Shown one piece after another: positions 18,684-27,657 of a DNA stretch of 64,000 bases (positions are counted from its first letter, which is position 1; each line of letters opens with the position of its first letter). Location: the NCBI GenBank assembly GCA_947492955.1, contig CANLOV010000010.1, positions 100,122 through 164,121 on the forward strand, in the 5' to 3' direction. The position numbers and the translations under genes are program-made. Under the pieces are notes generated by a model. That model was not told the DNA's origin. It saw only the letters and a list, made by a program, of their open reading frames with translations, and did not search any database. Source of the DNA: an uncultured Cellulophaga sp. (GTDB lineage Bacteria; Bacteroidota; Bacteroidia; Flavobacteriales; Flavobacteriaceae).

Positions 18684-19748
18684 ATGGAACAACAAGCGCT
18701 TACCCAAAAAGCAATTACTTTATTGAAGGAATTAATTTCTATTCAATCTTTTTCATCCGAAGAAAACAAAACTGCGGATGCTATCGAAAGATGGTTTTCT
18801 TCTTTTAATATTCCATTTAAAAGAGAAAAAAATAATGTGTATGCGTTTAATAAATATTTTAATGATAGCAAACCTACACTATTATTAAACTCGCATCACG
18901 ATACCGTAAAACCCAATAAAGCTTATACACGAGACCCTTATAATGCACATGTAGAAGAAGGTAAACTATATGGCTTAGGTAGTAATGATGCTGGCGGATG
19001 CTTAGTATCTTTACTAGCAACATTTTCACATTTTTATAATGCTAAAGATTTAAATCATAATATTATTATAGTGGCATCTGCCGAGGAAGAAAGCTCTGGC
19101 CCTAACGGATTAAATAGTATGCTTCCTATATTACCACATATAGATGTTGCTATTGTGGGCGAACCTACTTTAATGCAATTGGCCATAGCCGAAAAAGGAT
19201 TAGTAGTTTTTAATGGTACTGTAAAAGGAACTCCATCGCATGCTGCACACCCCAATAATAACAACGCTATTTACAATACTATTGAAGCTCTAGAATGGTT
19301 TAAAAACTATAAATTTGATAAGGTATCCGAAGCCTTGGGCGAAGTAAAATTAACCGTTACACAAATAAATGCTGGTAGCCAACACAATGTTGTTCCTGCA
19401 CAAGTAGATTTGGTAATAGACGTTCGTGTAAACGATAAATATAGTAATAAAGAAATTGCAGATATTTTACAGGCAGAAGCCCCTTGCGAATTAGAACCAC
19501 GTTCTTTGCGTTTAAACTCATCGGCAATAGATAAAAACCATGCACTCGTAAAATCGGGAATAGCATTAGGAAGAAATACCTATGGCTCGCCTACTTTATC
19601 AGACCAAGCAGCACTAAGCTGTCAGTCTTTAAAACTAGGGCCTGGTGATAGCACGCGTTCGCACTCAGCAGATGAATATATATACCTAAATGAAATTGAA
19701 GAAGGTATAGATTTATATATTAAAATATTAAACGGATTCCTGCACTAA
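18684..19748 (+). CDS. argE: M20-family deacylase (N-acyl-citrulline/ornithine deacetylase)
   Basis: 354 aa. Zinc ligands are visible in LNSHHDTVKP and GSNDAGG, the general base in SAEEESSG, and a later His in SRSHSADEY. It removes the acyl group. With an acylornithine carbamoyltransferase in the same operon, the natural substrate is more likely N-acylcitrulline than N-acylornithine. It is followed after about 77 bp by argH. Confidence 0.9.
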   Translation: MEQQALTQKAITLLKELISIQSFSSEENKTADAIERWFSSFNIPFKREKNNVYAFNKYFNDSKPTLLLNSHHDTVKPNKAYTRDPYNAHVEEGKLYGLGSNDAGGCLVSLLATFSHFYNAKDLNHNIIIVASAEEESSGPNGLNSMLPILPHIDVAIVGEPTLMQLAIAEKGLVVFNGTVKGTPSHAAHPNNNNAIYNTIEALEWFKNYKFDKVSEALGEVKLTVTQINAGSQHNVVPAQVDLVIDVRVNDKYSNKEIADILQAEAPCELEPRSLRLNSSAIDKNHALVKSGIALGRNTYGSPTLSDQAALSCQSLKLGPGDSTRSHSADEYIYLNEIEEGIDLYIKILNGFLH

Positions 19749-19825
19749 GCGTGCGGCTAATTATTAAAAAAGCTCAATAACAAAAATCAAAATATTCACT
19801 TGATAATGTAGATTGAACTTAAAAC

Positions 19826-21124
19826 TTGAACTCAACACTTAAGATTATGAAACTCTGGGATAAAGGATTTAGTACCGATAAAAAAATAGACCATTTTACC
19901 GTAGGTAATGATAGAGAATTAGATATGCATTTGGCTAAATACGATGTTATTGCCTCTAAAGCACATGCTCAAATGCTAGGTAAAATAGGCTTATTAACTG
20001 CTAAAGAAACCAAAGACCTAGAAACAGAGTTAGATGCTATTGCTAAAACTATTAAAGAAGGTACTTTTACTATTGAAGATTCTTTTGAAGATATGCATTC
20101 TAAGATAGAGTATGTACTTACTGAAAAATTAGGTGATACAGGAAAAAAAATACATACAGCACGCTCTAGAAACGACCAAGTTTTAGTTGCCATGCACTTG
20201 TATTTAAAAAATGAACTTTCTGAAATTAAATCTGGTACTAAAGAACTTTTTAATTTACTTCTAGAACTTGCCGAAAAACACAAAGATGTTTTATTACCAG
20301 GCTACACACATTTACAAATAGCCATGCCTTCTTCTTTTGGTTTATGGTTATCTGCATATGCAGAAAGCTTAATAGACGATTTGCAGTTTATAAATGCTGC
20401 ACACAAAATTGCAGACCAAAATCCTTTAGGAAGTGCAGCTGGCTACGGAAGTTCTTTTCCTATAGATCGTAGTTTTACTACAAAGGCAATGGGTTTTGAA
20501 ACGCTAAAATACAATGTAGTTGCCGCGCAAATGGGTAGAGGAAAAATAGAAAAATCTACTGCTTTTGGTATGAGTAGTATTGCTGCCACCCTATCTAAAA
20601 TGGCTATGGATATTTGCTTATATATGAGCCAAAATTTTGATTTTATCTCGTTCCCAGATGAGTTAACAACAGGTTCTAGTATTATGCCACACAAGAAAAA
20701 TCCTGATGTTTTTGAACTTATTAGGGCTAAGTGCAATAAAATACAAGCCGTTCCTAACCAATTAATTTTAATCACCAATAATTTACCTAGTGGTTACCAC
20801 AGAGATTTACAATTGGTAAAAGAAGTTATTGTACCAGCCATACAAGATTTAAAAGCATGTTTAGAGCTATTAACTTTTAGTTTAAAAGAAATTAAAGTAA
20901 ACGCCAACATATTAGACGACCCTAAGTACGATTACCTATTTAGTGTAGATACTTTAAACGAATTGGTACTTAGCGGAATGCCTTTTAGAGATGCTTACAA
21001 AAAAATGGGTATAGAAATTAACGAGGGTACTTTTTCTCCTAAAAGAGATATTAAACATAGCCATGAAGGTAGTTTAGGTAATTTATGCCTAAAAGAAATT
21101 AAAGCTAAGATGGATAAAATTTAA
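19826..21124 (+). CDS. argH: Argininosuccinate lyase
   Basis: 432 aa. The fumarase/aspartase-superfamily signature GSSIMPHKKNPD is intact and HTARSRNDQV matches the N-terminal conserved region. It splits argininosuccinate into arginine and fumarate, the last pathway step. The annotated start gives NSTLKIMKLWDKGF; an internal ATG at 19847 (MKLWDKGF) fits the family better and may be the real start. It is the last chromosomal gene before the cassette array. Confidence 0.95.
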   Translation: MNSTLKIMKLWDKGFSTDKKIDHFTVGNDRELDMHLAKYDVIASKAHAQMLGKIGLLTAKETKDLETELDAIAKTIKEGTFTIEDSFEDMHSKIEYVLTEKLGDTGKKIHTARSRNDQVLVAMHLYLKNELSEIKSGTKELFNLLLELAEKHKDVLLPGYTHLQIAMPSSFGLWLSAYAESLIDDLQFINAAHKIADQNPLGSAAGYGSSFPIDRSFTTKAMGFETLKYNVVAAQMGRGKIEKSTAFGMSSIAATLSKMAMDICLYMSQNFDFISFPDELTTGSSIMPHKKNPDVFELIRAKCNKIQAVPNQLILITNNLPSGYHRDLQLVKEVIVPAIQDLKACLELLTFSLKEIKVNANILDDPKYDYLFSVDTLNELVLSGMPFRDAYKKMGIEINEGTFSPKRDIKHSHEGSLGNLCLKEIKAKMDKI

Positions 21125-21156
21125 AAACATCTAAAAAATTCACTTCCAAAATGTCT

Positions 21157-21223
21157 TCATTTTGTATATCAATTTTTGTTAAAGCATAATATTGATATAC
21201 AAAATGAGCTATTATCGTTTTTT
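21157..21223 (+). terminator. Intrinsic terminator of the arg/pro operon
   Basis: A perfect 17-bp inverted repeat (TCATTTTGTATATCAAT at 21157-21173 with its complement at 21191-21207) has a 17-nt loop. It is followed by a run of seven T. It would end the arginine transcript and insulate it from the array. Confidence 0.75.
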
Positions 21224-21272
21224 TCTTAAGTATAGTATTTGCTGCAATTACAGAAAAAACGTACTTTAGTTA

Positions 21273-21310
21273 CTTAACTATATATAATTACACATATATA
21301 TGTGTTGTAG
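21273..21310 (+). other. Left boundary of the cassette array (attI-like or remnant site)
   Basis: The first cassette begins with the right-type core GTTGTAG at 21304. Just before it lies a perfect 16-bp palindrome (ACACATATATATGTGT) and an upstream TTAAC. This site takes the place of attI, yet no integrase gene is beside it. Whether it is a true attI, a trimmed attC or only an integration point is unknown. Confidence 0.5.
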
Positions 21311-21323
21311 CCAATTATCCAAA

Positions 21324-21896
21324 ATGCCTAAAGAATTAGAAAATAAACTAATCGATATTATTGAGAGTGATAAATGGATGACTAACATTTTGAAAATAGT
21401 CAGAGATTTAAACCTAAAAGATTGTTGGATTGGAGCTGGTTTTGTTAGAAATAAAGTGTGGGACGAAAAACACGGGAAAGACAGAACTGAACTTAATGAT
21501 ATTGACATAATATATTTTGACAAATCAAATTTGACCAAAAAGTTTGATTTAGAAATAGAGGGTAAACTGAGAGGTCTGAATCCTAAACTAAATTGGTCTG
21601 TTAAGAATCAAGCAAGGATGCATATTAGAAACGGACACAAACAATATACTGATTGTAATAAAGCTATTTCCTTTTGGCCTGAAACTGCTACTTCAATAGC
21701 TGTAAGATTGAATTTCAAAAACAAAATTGAGTATATCGCACCTTATGGATTAGAAGATTTATTTAATCTTTTAGTTGTACCAACACCGAGGTTCGATTTG
21801 ACCATTTACAAGAATAGAATTGAAAAGAAAAACTGGAAAGAAAAATGGAACAAATTAGAAATAAAAACTGGCTACAACACGGTGTATAAAACATAG
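21324..21896 (+). CDS. Nucleotidyltransferase-fold protein (cassette 1)
   Basis: 190 aa from the ATG at 21324; the ATG at 21300 lies before the cassette boundary. WIGAGFVRNKVWDEKHG near the N-terminus and LNDIDIIYFD form the Gly-Ala-Gly plus Asp-x-Asp pattern of minimal nucleotidyltransferases (NTP_transf_6 type). TSIAVRLNFKNK follows. Such proteins may transfer a nucleotide to a protein or small molecule; the target is unknown. The cassette core GTTGTAGCC pairs with GGCTACAAC at its end, and the stop codon lies inside attC-1. Confidence 0.75.
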   Translation: MPKELENKLIDIIESDKWMTNILKIVRDLNLKDCWIGAGFVRNKVWDEKHGKDRTELNDIDIIYFDKSNLTKKFDLEIEGKLRGLNPKLNWSVKNQARMHIRNGHKQYTDCNKAISFWPETATSIAVRLNFKNKIEYIAPYGLEDLFNLLVVPTPRFDLTIYKNRIEKKNWKEKWNKLEIKTGYNTVYKT

Positions 21897-22067
21897 CTAA
21901 TAAGTTTTTAACCGAAAGGTTTGTGTATATTCAGAAAGTCCGCCAAATTTTTAATTTGGCTTTTAAAAAAGAAAAATTAAAAACAAAATATAAAAATTCG
22001 GCTCTGTGTTAATCCGAAATGTTAGTGTCTTTTTGCACGCTACGTTTCATACACAAGTCCGTTAGGC
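21872..22067 (+). repeat. attC-1
   Basis: 196 bp. Left core CTACAAC, right core GTTAGGC. Outer arms GTGTATAAAACATAGC / GCTACGTTTCATACAC (fold A). Central GCCAAAT palindrome. Confidence 0.88.
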
Positions 22068-22075
22068 AACATTAG

Positions 22076-22330
22076 ATGAAACTGTATATTGACAAAATAT
22101 CTGAATTAATTAAACCAAAAGAAATTCGACACGAAATTCATTCTTTTGACTCTGGTGCATTTATGGTTGATATTTGGATAAATAATGATTTTTATTGTCT
22201 TCAACTTTTCGAAAACAAATTTGGAATTAGTAAAGCAACAGAAGAAATTGATTTTAGCACAATTCCTGACAAAACATACTCTGAATGGGAAAACTTCAAA
22301 ACAGAATTAGAAAAAGTGATTAATGAATAA
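22076..22330 (+). CDS. Small acidic hypothetical protein (cassette 2, gene 1)
   Basis: 84 aa, no recognised family. No membrane segment. It starts 8 bp after the attC-1 right core and overlaps the next gene by 8 bases, so the two form a coupled pair within one cassette. A toxin-immunity or antitoxin-like role is possible from size and pairing, but nothing in the sequence proves it. Confidence 0.6.
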   Translation: MKLYIDKISELIKPKEIRHEIHSFDSGAFMVDIWINNDFYCLQLFENKFGISKATEEIDFSTIPDKTYSEWENFKTELEKVINE

Positions 22331-22760
22331 ACCTGACTTCCTATTCTTACTACTTGGAGCAAGTTACGCTTCTTTCAAATTTGCTAAAGAATTTGTAAAA
22401 AATGACTTGAAACCTGAATTCAAATATGATTTAGAATTAAATATTTCTCACGATAACCCTGAATTAAAACAATTTGACATTTACCCAGAGGATAACGAAA
22501 AGAAACACTTTGACTTAACTGACAAAGAAGTAGTCGAGATTCTATGGAGAAATAATAAAGTTCCTGTTTGGATTGATATAGCAGTTTCTAAAGCTGACAG
22601 AAAGAAAACAACATTTAGACTTTTATGTGCAGGTAGATATTCTGATGATAAAAATGAATTTTATTATACAGATGGTGGTTCCGGACCTTTTGGAATTAAA
22701 AGCCCAAATCATCCTATTGGATATAAAGAAGGAACTAAGTTTAGATTGAAAAGAAAATAA
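22323..22760 (+). CDS. Hypothetical protein (cassette 2, gene 2)
   Basis: 145 aa. A hydrophobic N-terminus (FLFLLLGASYASFKFAKEF) is followed by a soluble acidic region. Conserved-looking elements are DKEVVEILWRNNKVPVWIDIAV and the Gly-rich YTDGGSGPFGIKSPNHP. I do not recognise the family. Its start overlaps the preceding gene, and the cassette core GTTAGGCAA pairs with TTGCCTAAC just after its stop. Confidence 0.6.
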   Translation: MNKPDFLFLLLGASYASFKFAKEFVKNDLKPEFKYDLELNISHDNPELKQFDIYPEDNEKKHFDLTDKEVVEILWRNNKVPVWIDIAVSKADRKKTTFRLLCAGRYSDDKNEFYYTDGGSGPFGIKSPNHPIGYKEGTKFRLKRK

Positions 22761-22765
22761 CGATT

Positions 22766-22960
22766 GCCTAACACGGTGTATAAAACATAGCTAATAAGTG
22801 CTAAATCGAAAGGTTGATGTATATTTACTAAGACCGCCAAATTTTTAATTTGGCTTTTAGAATAGAAAAATTAAAAACAAAATATAAAAATTCGGCTCTG
22901 TGTTAATCCGAAAAGTCAGCGTCTTTTTACACGCTACGTTTCATACACAGAACGTTGGGC
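22766..22960 (+). repeat. attC-2
   Basis: 195 bp, fold A. Left core GCCTAAC, right core GTTGGGC. Central GCCAAATTTTTAATTTGGC palindrome. Confidence 0.9.
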
Positions 22961-22984
22961 AACATTAAAATCAAAAACCTTTAA

Positions 22985-23398
22985 ATGACAATTACAGAAA
23001 TAATTTATGAGTTTGAAAAGTCAAATATTAAGTTAAACTCTGGAGTTACTAAGAAAGAAATTGAAAAAATTGAAAATTATATTGATTTTAAGTTCCCTGA
23101 TACTTTTTTTGAATTTTATAGAAGTATAAATGGATTTAAAGAAGATGATTGGAATGAAAATATGTTTTCTTTGTTTTCACTAAACAGAATTAAAGAAGAA
23201 TATGGAGAATCAAAAAAAGAAAGATTTATCCCTTTCTGTGATTATTTACACAATAGTCATCAAATAGGTTTTTACAAAGGAGTTGATGGAATTTACATAG
23301 ACTATAAAGTAATTCTGAAAGATTCTAATGATAAAGTTGCTGATTCTTTTGAAGAAAGCCTTATTGAAATCCTTAACAATTCAGAAAAAATATACTAA
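22985..23398 (+). CDS. SUKH/SMI1-KNR4 domain protein (cassette 3, gene 1)
   Basis: 137 aa. The SUKH pattern is visible: KKEIEKIENYIDFKFPDTFF, then EFYRSINGF, and a later FIPFCDYLHNSHQIGFYK. SUKH proteins are widespread immunity proteins to polymorphic and contact-dependent toxins, and also occur in other protein-interaction roles. No toxin lies nearby, so it is an orphan immunity-like gene in a cassette. Confidence 0.75.
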   Translation: MTITEIIYEFEKSNIKLNSGVTKKEIEKIENYIDFKFPDTFFEFYRSINGFKEDDWNENMFSLFSLNRIKEEYGESKKERFIPFCDYLHNSHQIGFYKGVDGIYIDYKVILKDSNDKVADSFEESLIEILNNSEKIY

Positions 23399-23405
23399 GA
23401 GATTT

Positions 23406-23663
23406 ATGGAAAATAAATTGGTAATTGAAAATGAAAATAATAAACTAATTACAGTATTTATTGAACCTTGGTGTTATGAATACTATCTTAAGAGAAGTGA
23501 CACGCTTACTTTAGTACAACGTCCTAATTTAGTAGGTTATTATCATCAGAAAGTAGAACCTTATGAAGACGGAATTTTAATTACTCTATATGTAGAAGGA
23601 GGATATGATGAACCTTCAGTTTTCTTAAATAATTCTCTTATTAAACCTTTTAATGAGAAATAG
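23406..23663 (+). CDS. Small hypothetical protein (cassette 3, gene 2)
   Basis: 85 aa from the ATG at 23406. An extension to 23328 would overlap the SUKH gene out of frame. It has short beta-rich segments (LITVFIEPWCYEYYLKRSDT, VEGGYDEPSVFLNN). No family is recognised. It starts 7 bp after the SUKH gene, in the same cassette, so the two probably act together. Confidence 0.55.
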   Translation: MENKLVIENENNKLITVFIEPWCYEYYLKRSDTLTLVQRPNLVGYYHQKVEPYEDGILITLYVEGGYDEPSVFLNNSLIKPFNEK

Positions 23664-23679
23664 TTGAATAAAAAACGTA

Positions 23680-23877
23680 GCCCAACAATGGCTATAATTA
23701 ATACGGGGTTTAGTGTTTAATCCAAAGTTTAGTGTATTTTTATAAAGTCGTCAAATCATTTTTATTTGAGTTTTGAACAGAAAAAATAAAAGTAAAACAA
23801 AATGCTTCGCCTTAGTGCTAAATCGGAAAGCCTCCGCTTCCCTATTCCCGCACTAATCATAGCCGAAGCCGTTGGCA
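23680..23877 (+). repeat. attC-3
   Basis: 198 bp. Left core GCCCAAC, right core GTTGGCA. Outer arms GGCTATAATTAATACGGG / CCCGCACTAATCATAGCC (fold D). Confidence 0.88.
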
Positions 23878-23892
23878 ATAATTTGACAAAAA

Positions 23893-24276
23893 ATGAAATA
23901 TTATTTACTATTAATCAGCACAATATTTATTATCAGTTGCTCGAGTAAGAATAAAAAAGAAAATAATATTCTGACTATTGGAAAAGAAAATGATGTAGAA
24001 GTAACGCTAAGTATTGAAGACAAAAGGGATATTAAAAAAATAGGATTCTATTCAGGTGAGAATAGTGAATTTATTGATGAAAAACGCATTGATTCTTATA
24101 ATAGAATTATTTACAATTTTGAAAATAAAGGTGAAGGAACTTTTAAAGTCTGCATATATAAAATAAATGACACTATTTGTACTGAAAGTTATGTAGAAAA
24201 AGGATATACACCAAAAATTGAATTTGTTAAAGATAGCCTAATAATTACTGATTTTATTGGACTCAATTATGAATAA
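23893..24276 (+). CDS. Small lipoprotein (cassette 4)
   Basis: 127 aa. A signal peptide ends in a lipobox (FIISCSS, Cys16). The mature part is charged and beta-rich, with a YTPKIEFVKDSLIITDFIGL tail. No family is recognised. It is expected at the envelope. The cassette core GTTGGCAAT pairs with ATTGCCAAC after the stop. Confidence 0.65.
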   Translation: MKYYLLLISTIFIISCSSKNKKENNILTIGKENDVEVTLSIEDKRDIKKIGFYSGENSEFIDEKRIDSYNRIIYNFENKGEGTFKVCIYKINDTICTESYVEKGYTPKIEFVKDSLIITDFIGLNYE

Positions 24277-24283
24277 AAACTAT

Positions 24284-24479
24284 TGCCAACAAGGTGTATA
24301 AAACATAGCTAGTAAGTGCTCATCCGAAAGGTTTGTGTATATTGAGTAAGTCCGCCAAATTTTTAATTTGGCTTTTAAAAGAAAAAAATTAAAAACAAAA
24401 TATAAAAATTCGGCTCTGTGTTAATCCGAAAAGTTAGTGCCTTTTTACACGCTACGTTTCATACACAAGACCGTTGCCC
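24284..24479 (+). repeat. attC-4
   Basis: 196 bp, fold A. Left core TGCCAAC, right core GTTGCCC. Central GCCAAAT palindrome. Confidence 0.9.
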
Positions 24480-24499
24480 ACAATTAAAAGAAACCACAT

Positions 24500-24937
24500 A
24501 TGAAACGAATTTTACCCCTATTATTGCTGACTTTATTGCTTCAAAACTGTAAGGAAGTGGAATTCAAAAATGGAGGACAATTTAAAGCGGGAAATAATGA
24601 TTTGTTCTATGCGCTCTGGATAAGTTCTGAAATGGACTCAATACAATTCTTTGTTGTGGATGAATGGCCAATAGACATCTCTGAAGAAACTCTTGCTGAA
24701 AAACAGAATCGTGAAATGTCAGTAAGCGGAATTATTGATGTTAGAGAGAATGAAATATTAATTACAGAATTAGAAAGTAACTTTCTACCATCAGAAAGAC
24801 CGAAACTTAAAAATCTGACAATTAGAAACGGAAAAATTTATGTTGATTGCGAAAATATAACTGAATATGTTTGGGGAAAAACCGATTTAGGTAATTGTAA
24901 ATCCGATAAAATAGAATTCAGTCGAATGGAAAAATAA
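24500..24937 (+). CDS. Small lipoprotein (cassette 5)
   Basis: 145 aa. Signal MKRILPLLLLTLLLQNC with a likely lipid-anchored Cys17. The mature part contains FYALWISSEMDSIQFFVVDE and ends with an LTIRNGKIYVDCENITEYVW region. No family is recognised. The cassette opens with GTTGCCCACA and closes with TGTGGGCAAC, 10 bp of perfect complementarity. Confidence 0.65.
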   Translation: MKRILPLLLLTLLLQNCKEVEFKNGGQFKAGNNDLFYALWISSEMDSIQFFVVDEWPIDISEETLAEKQNREMSVSGIIDVRENEILITELESNFLPSERPKLKNLTIRNGKIYVDCENITEYVWGKTDLGNCKSDKIEFSRMEK

Positions 24938-24941
24938 CTGT

Positions 24942-25135
24942 GGGCAACAATGTATATAAAACATTGCTAAAATAGGCTTTCCGAGAGGTTTCTGTCTATT
25001 TGCAAAGTCGCCAAATTTTTAAATTTGGCTTTTAATAAAAAAAAATAAAAACAAAACATAAAAATTCGGCTTATGTATAATCGGAAAAGTCAGCGTCAAT
25101 CTACACGCTACGTTTCATATACTAGACCGTTGTAC
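24942..25135 (+). repeat. attC-5
   Basis: 194 bp. Left core GGGCAAC, right core GTTGTAC. Outer arms GTATATAAAACATTGC / GCTACGTTTCATATAC, a variant of fold A. Central GCCAAAT palindrome. Confidence 0.88.
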
Positions 25136-25192
25136 TGCATTTAAGAAAAACATCATGCTTAGAATAAAAAGTCATAAAATTGAGAAAAACTT

Positions 25193-25858
25193 ATGTTCGA
25201 AACCATCCAAGAATTAATTACTAATCCGCTAATTACATTTATCGGAGTTATTCTTTTATGGGGAATACTTTATATTCTTTTTTTGAGAATATTTAAATTG
25301 AAAGAGATTATTTGGATTCGAATGGAATTCAGTTGGATTTTCGTCGGTGTATTTGGATTATTGTTTTTAGTAGCAGAAAATAGAAAAAACAGAAGTTCGA
25401 ATGAATTAGAACTATACAGTAATTATGTGAAATCTAATTTATCTGACTTAAACAGTTATTCTGGTATTCCTAACCATTGTTTCAAATATAATAATAGTGG
25501 TGTTTTACCTCAAAAAGAATTTGATTTAAGACAAGCTGAACAAGACTCTGTTTGTAGCTGGATGAAAAGAATTCATCAAATCACTTCGAATTCTATTGAT
25601 GACAACTATAATTCGTTACCAGACTTGCCAATTTTGAACATACCAAACTATCAAAAATCAACTGATTACAAATATGTATTAGTATATTTCAATCGGATAA
25701 ATGAGCTTACTGCAAAACGAGATGAATTGAATAAAATAGTGAATGATACCTTTTGGGAAGGCTATAAATATACATTTGGCATAATCTTCTTAATTATTGC
25801 ATTCGCAATTAGATTAACATTAGTCAGTAAAAAAATTATGGATAAAAAAACGAAATGA
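25193..25858 (+). CDS. Two-helix membrane protein (cassette 6, gene 1)
   Basis: 221 aa. Membrane helices at about 12-33 (LITFIGVILLWGILYILFLR), 45-62 and near the C-terminus (YTFGIIFLIIAFAIRLTLV), with a soluble middle region of about 130 residues. No family is recognised. It overlaps the next gene by 4 bases, so the two are translationally coupled and probably form one system. Confidence 0.6.
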   Translation: MFETIQELITNPLITFIGVILLWGILYILFLRIFKLKEIIWIRMEFSWIFVGVFGLLFLVAENRKNRSSNELELYSNYVKSNLSDLNSYSGIPNHCFKYNNSGVLPQKEFDLRQAEQDSVCSWMKRIHQITSNSIDDNYNSLPDLPILNIPNYQKSTDYKYVLVYFNRINELTAKRDELNKIVNDTFWEGYKYTFGIIFLIIAFAIRLTLVSKKIMDKKTK

Positions 25859-26376
25859 ATCAAACCTTAATTATAGCTATTTTATCACCAATACTGTTAA
25901 CGGTAGGCGGAATTATTTCTTGGATTATTAAATCGAAAAAAGAAGATGTTCTTAATTCAGAAGCTAAGTCTAGAGAATTTAAGATAGAAACTTATAAAAT
26001 ACTACTAGAACCCTTTATTGCAACTATGACTTTTACCCTATCAGAAAAAGTCAAACAAAGAGAAATTAATAAGTTGACGACTTTGGAATATAAAAAAGCT
26101 GTATTTGATTTAACAACATTTGGGTCTGATAAGGCTATACAGATTTTTAATAAAATAATGCAGACTTTTTTTCATTCAGACATTTATAAAGATGAGAATG
26201 GAGAATATACATCTGACTATGGAAATAGGTTAATTGCATTACTTAGTGAATTATTATTACAAATTAGAAAAGATTTATACACGAAAAAGACAAAGTTAAA
26301 ACGTTCTGAAATGCTTGAATTTATGATTACAGATATGGAGCAAACTAAAGAAATTATTAACGAAATGAAATTATAA
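25855..26376 (+). CDS. Membrane-anchored helical protein (cassette 6, gene 2)
   Basis: 173 aa. One N-terminal helix (LIIAILSPILLTVGGIISWI) is followed by a helical cytosolic part with many Lys/Glu residues. No family is recognised. It starts inside the end of the preceding membrane-protein gene. The cassette core GTTGTACTGC pairs with GCAGTACAAC beyond its stop. Confidence 0.6.
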   Translation: MNQTLIIAILSPILLTVGGIISWIIKSKKEDVLNSEAKSREFKIETYKILLEPFIATMTFTLSEKVKQREINKLTTLEYKKAVFDLTTFGSDKAIQIFNKIMQTFFHSDIYKDENGEYTSDYGNRLIALLSELLLQIRKDLYTKKTKLKRSEMLEFMITDMEQTKEIINEMKL

Positions 26377-26383
26377 AAACGCA

Positions 26384-26517
26384 GTACAACAATGTATAAC
26401 CGCAATTACGGCGGATTCGACTACGTCCGAATCCACTCGGAATTGCTAACGTCTGTGCCAAACCGAAAATAATCGCTAATTTAACCCGTAACTGACGGTT
26501 ATACGAGACCGTTGTGG
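26384..26517 (+). repeat. attC-6
   Basis: 134 bp, fold C. Left core GTACAAC, right core GTTGTGG. Outer arms GTATAACCGCAATTACGG / CCGTAACTGACGGTTATAC, with inner GGATTCGACTACGTCCGAATCC. Confidence 0.88.
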
Positions 26518-26531
26518 CACATTAGAACAAA

Positions 26532-27509
26532 ATGAGTGAGAATTTTGATAACTTTCCAAGATTAAAGGAAGCCAAAGCGTCAATTGAGCGTTTGGAGAAA
26601 GTTGAATGGCCAAAAATCAATGACTTTACAGGTTCCGATGAATTCCTGAAAAAAGTTGAAGAAATAATATTTAATGAATTCGAAATTTTACCTAATATTT
26701 TCAAGTTGTTTAAGACTTCGGACTTTAATTTGCCAATATTTAGAGTACGAGAAGTAGATTCTTTCTCGAATATTAACCAGTTTTCGGAACATAGCTATCC
26801 ACCTATAAGTTTGACTGGATTTAATCGATGTAACTTCCCAAAAAGCCCAGTATTTTATTGTTCTAATAACCCTATGACAGCTTTAATGGAAGTTGTTAGA
26901 GATTCAGATTACAAACAAAGAAAATTTTGCATCTCTAAATGGGAGTTAATTGATTCTGAACAACAATTTTCTTTTCAAACATTCTTGCAAACCGAACTTC
27001 ATCAAGAAAATAATTTTGGCGTTTTAAAAGAATCTGAAATAGAGCAATTGGAACAACCTTTTGAAAATAAACTGGGTGAAGACAGAAAAGCAGGATTAGC
27101 TGAATATTTGAAATTTCTACATTCTGCCTTCATAAGTGATGAAAGTTATGCTTTGTCCGCAAGTATTGCACATCGGACTTTAAACGCAAAACATAATTTG
27201 GCAACTGATATTTTAATGTATCCAAGTATTCAAACTCAATACAAAGGAGTTAATATGGCAATTACGCCAAACTTTGTTGATAATATGATGAGAGTTCAAA
27301 GGTTCTATATTGTTGAGCTCGAAAATTACAATCCGATTACAGGAAAATTCAATATCACATTTTCAAAATATGGTGACATTGAAAAGAATATTATTTTCTG
27401 GAAAAACATAAATCCAAAAGATGAGAAATATAAAGAATATATAATGTCCGACTTTAAAGGCTTAATGGAAGACAATTATGAATGGAAATTTAATGAAATA
27501 AAAAAATAA
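26532..27509 (+). CDS. RES-domain protein, putative NAD+-degrading toxin (cassette 7)
   Basis: 325 aa. The RES pattern is visible in order: the Arg region IFRVREVDSF, then YPPISLTGFNRCNFPKSP, the Glu region VFYCSNNPMTALMEVVRD, and late DILMYPSIQTQ with NMAITPNFVD. RES proteins studied so far break down NAD+ and are usually paired with a Xre-like antitoxin. No antitoxin gene is in this cassette. It may be an orphan, a resistance-type variant, or controlled by a protein encoded elsewhere. The cassette ends pair as GTTGTGGCAC / GTGCCACAAC. Confidence 0.72.
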   Translation: MSENFDNFPRLKEAKASIERLEKVEWPKINDFTGSDEFLKKVEEIIFNEFEILPNIFKLFKTSDFNLPIFRVREVDSFSNINQFSEHSYPPISLTGFNRCNFPKSPVFYCSNNPMTALMEVVRDSDYKQRKFCISKWELIDSEQQFSFQTFLQTELHQENNFGVLKESEIEQLEQPFENKLGEDRKAGLAEYLKFLHSAFISDESYALSASIAHRTLNAKHNLATDILMYPSIQTQYKGVNMAITPNFVDNMMRVQRFYIVELENYNPITGKFNITFSKYGDIEKNIIFWKNINPKDEKYKEYIMSDFKGLMEDNYEWKFNEIKK

Positions 27510-27513
27510 CGTG

Positions 27514-27645
27514 CCACAACACCGTGTATAATTCATTGCTAGTTATAGCCTACTTACGAAAGTCCTAGCGGATTTTCTATCTGTTATTTATTTGCTAAAT
27601 TTAGTGCTGAAACACGCAACGAAATCATACACAAACACGTTATCT
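27514..27645 (+). repeat. attC-7
   Basis: 132 bp. Left core CCACAAC, right core GTTATCT. Outer arms GTGTATAATTCATTGC / GCAACGAAATCATACAC (fold E family). Confidence 0.86.
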
Positions 27646-27657
27646 ACAAGCACAAAT

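Noticed and set aside
21157..21207. 17-bp inverted repeat as an attI site
   Set aside because: The T-run behind it and its distance from the first core favour a terminator for argH.
27592..27657. N-terminal extension of the cassette 8 gene
   Set aside because: It begins inside attC-7 and would not move with the cassette; the ATG at 27658 is preferred.
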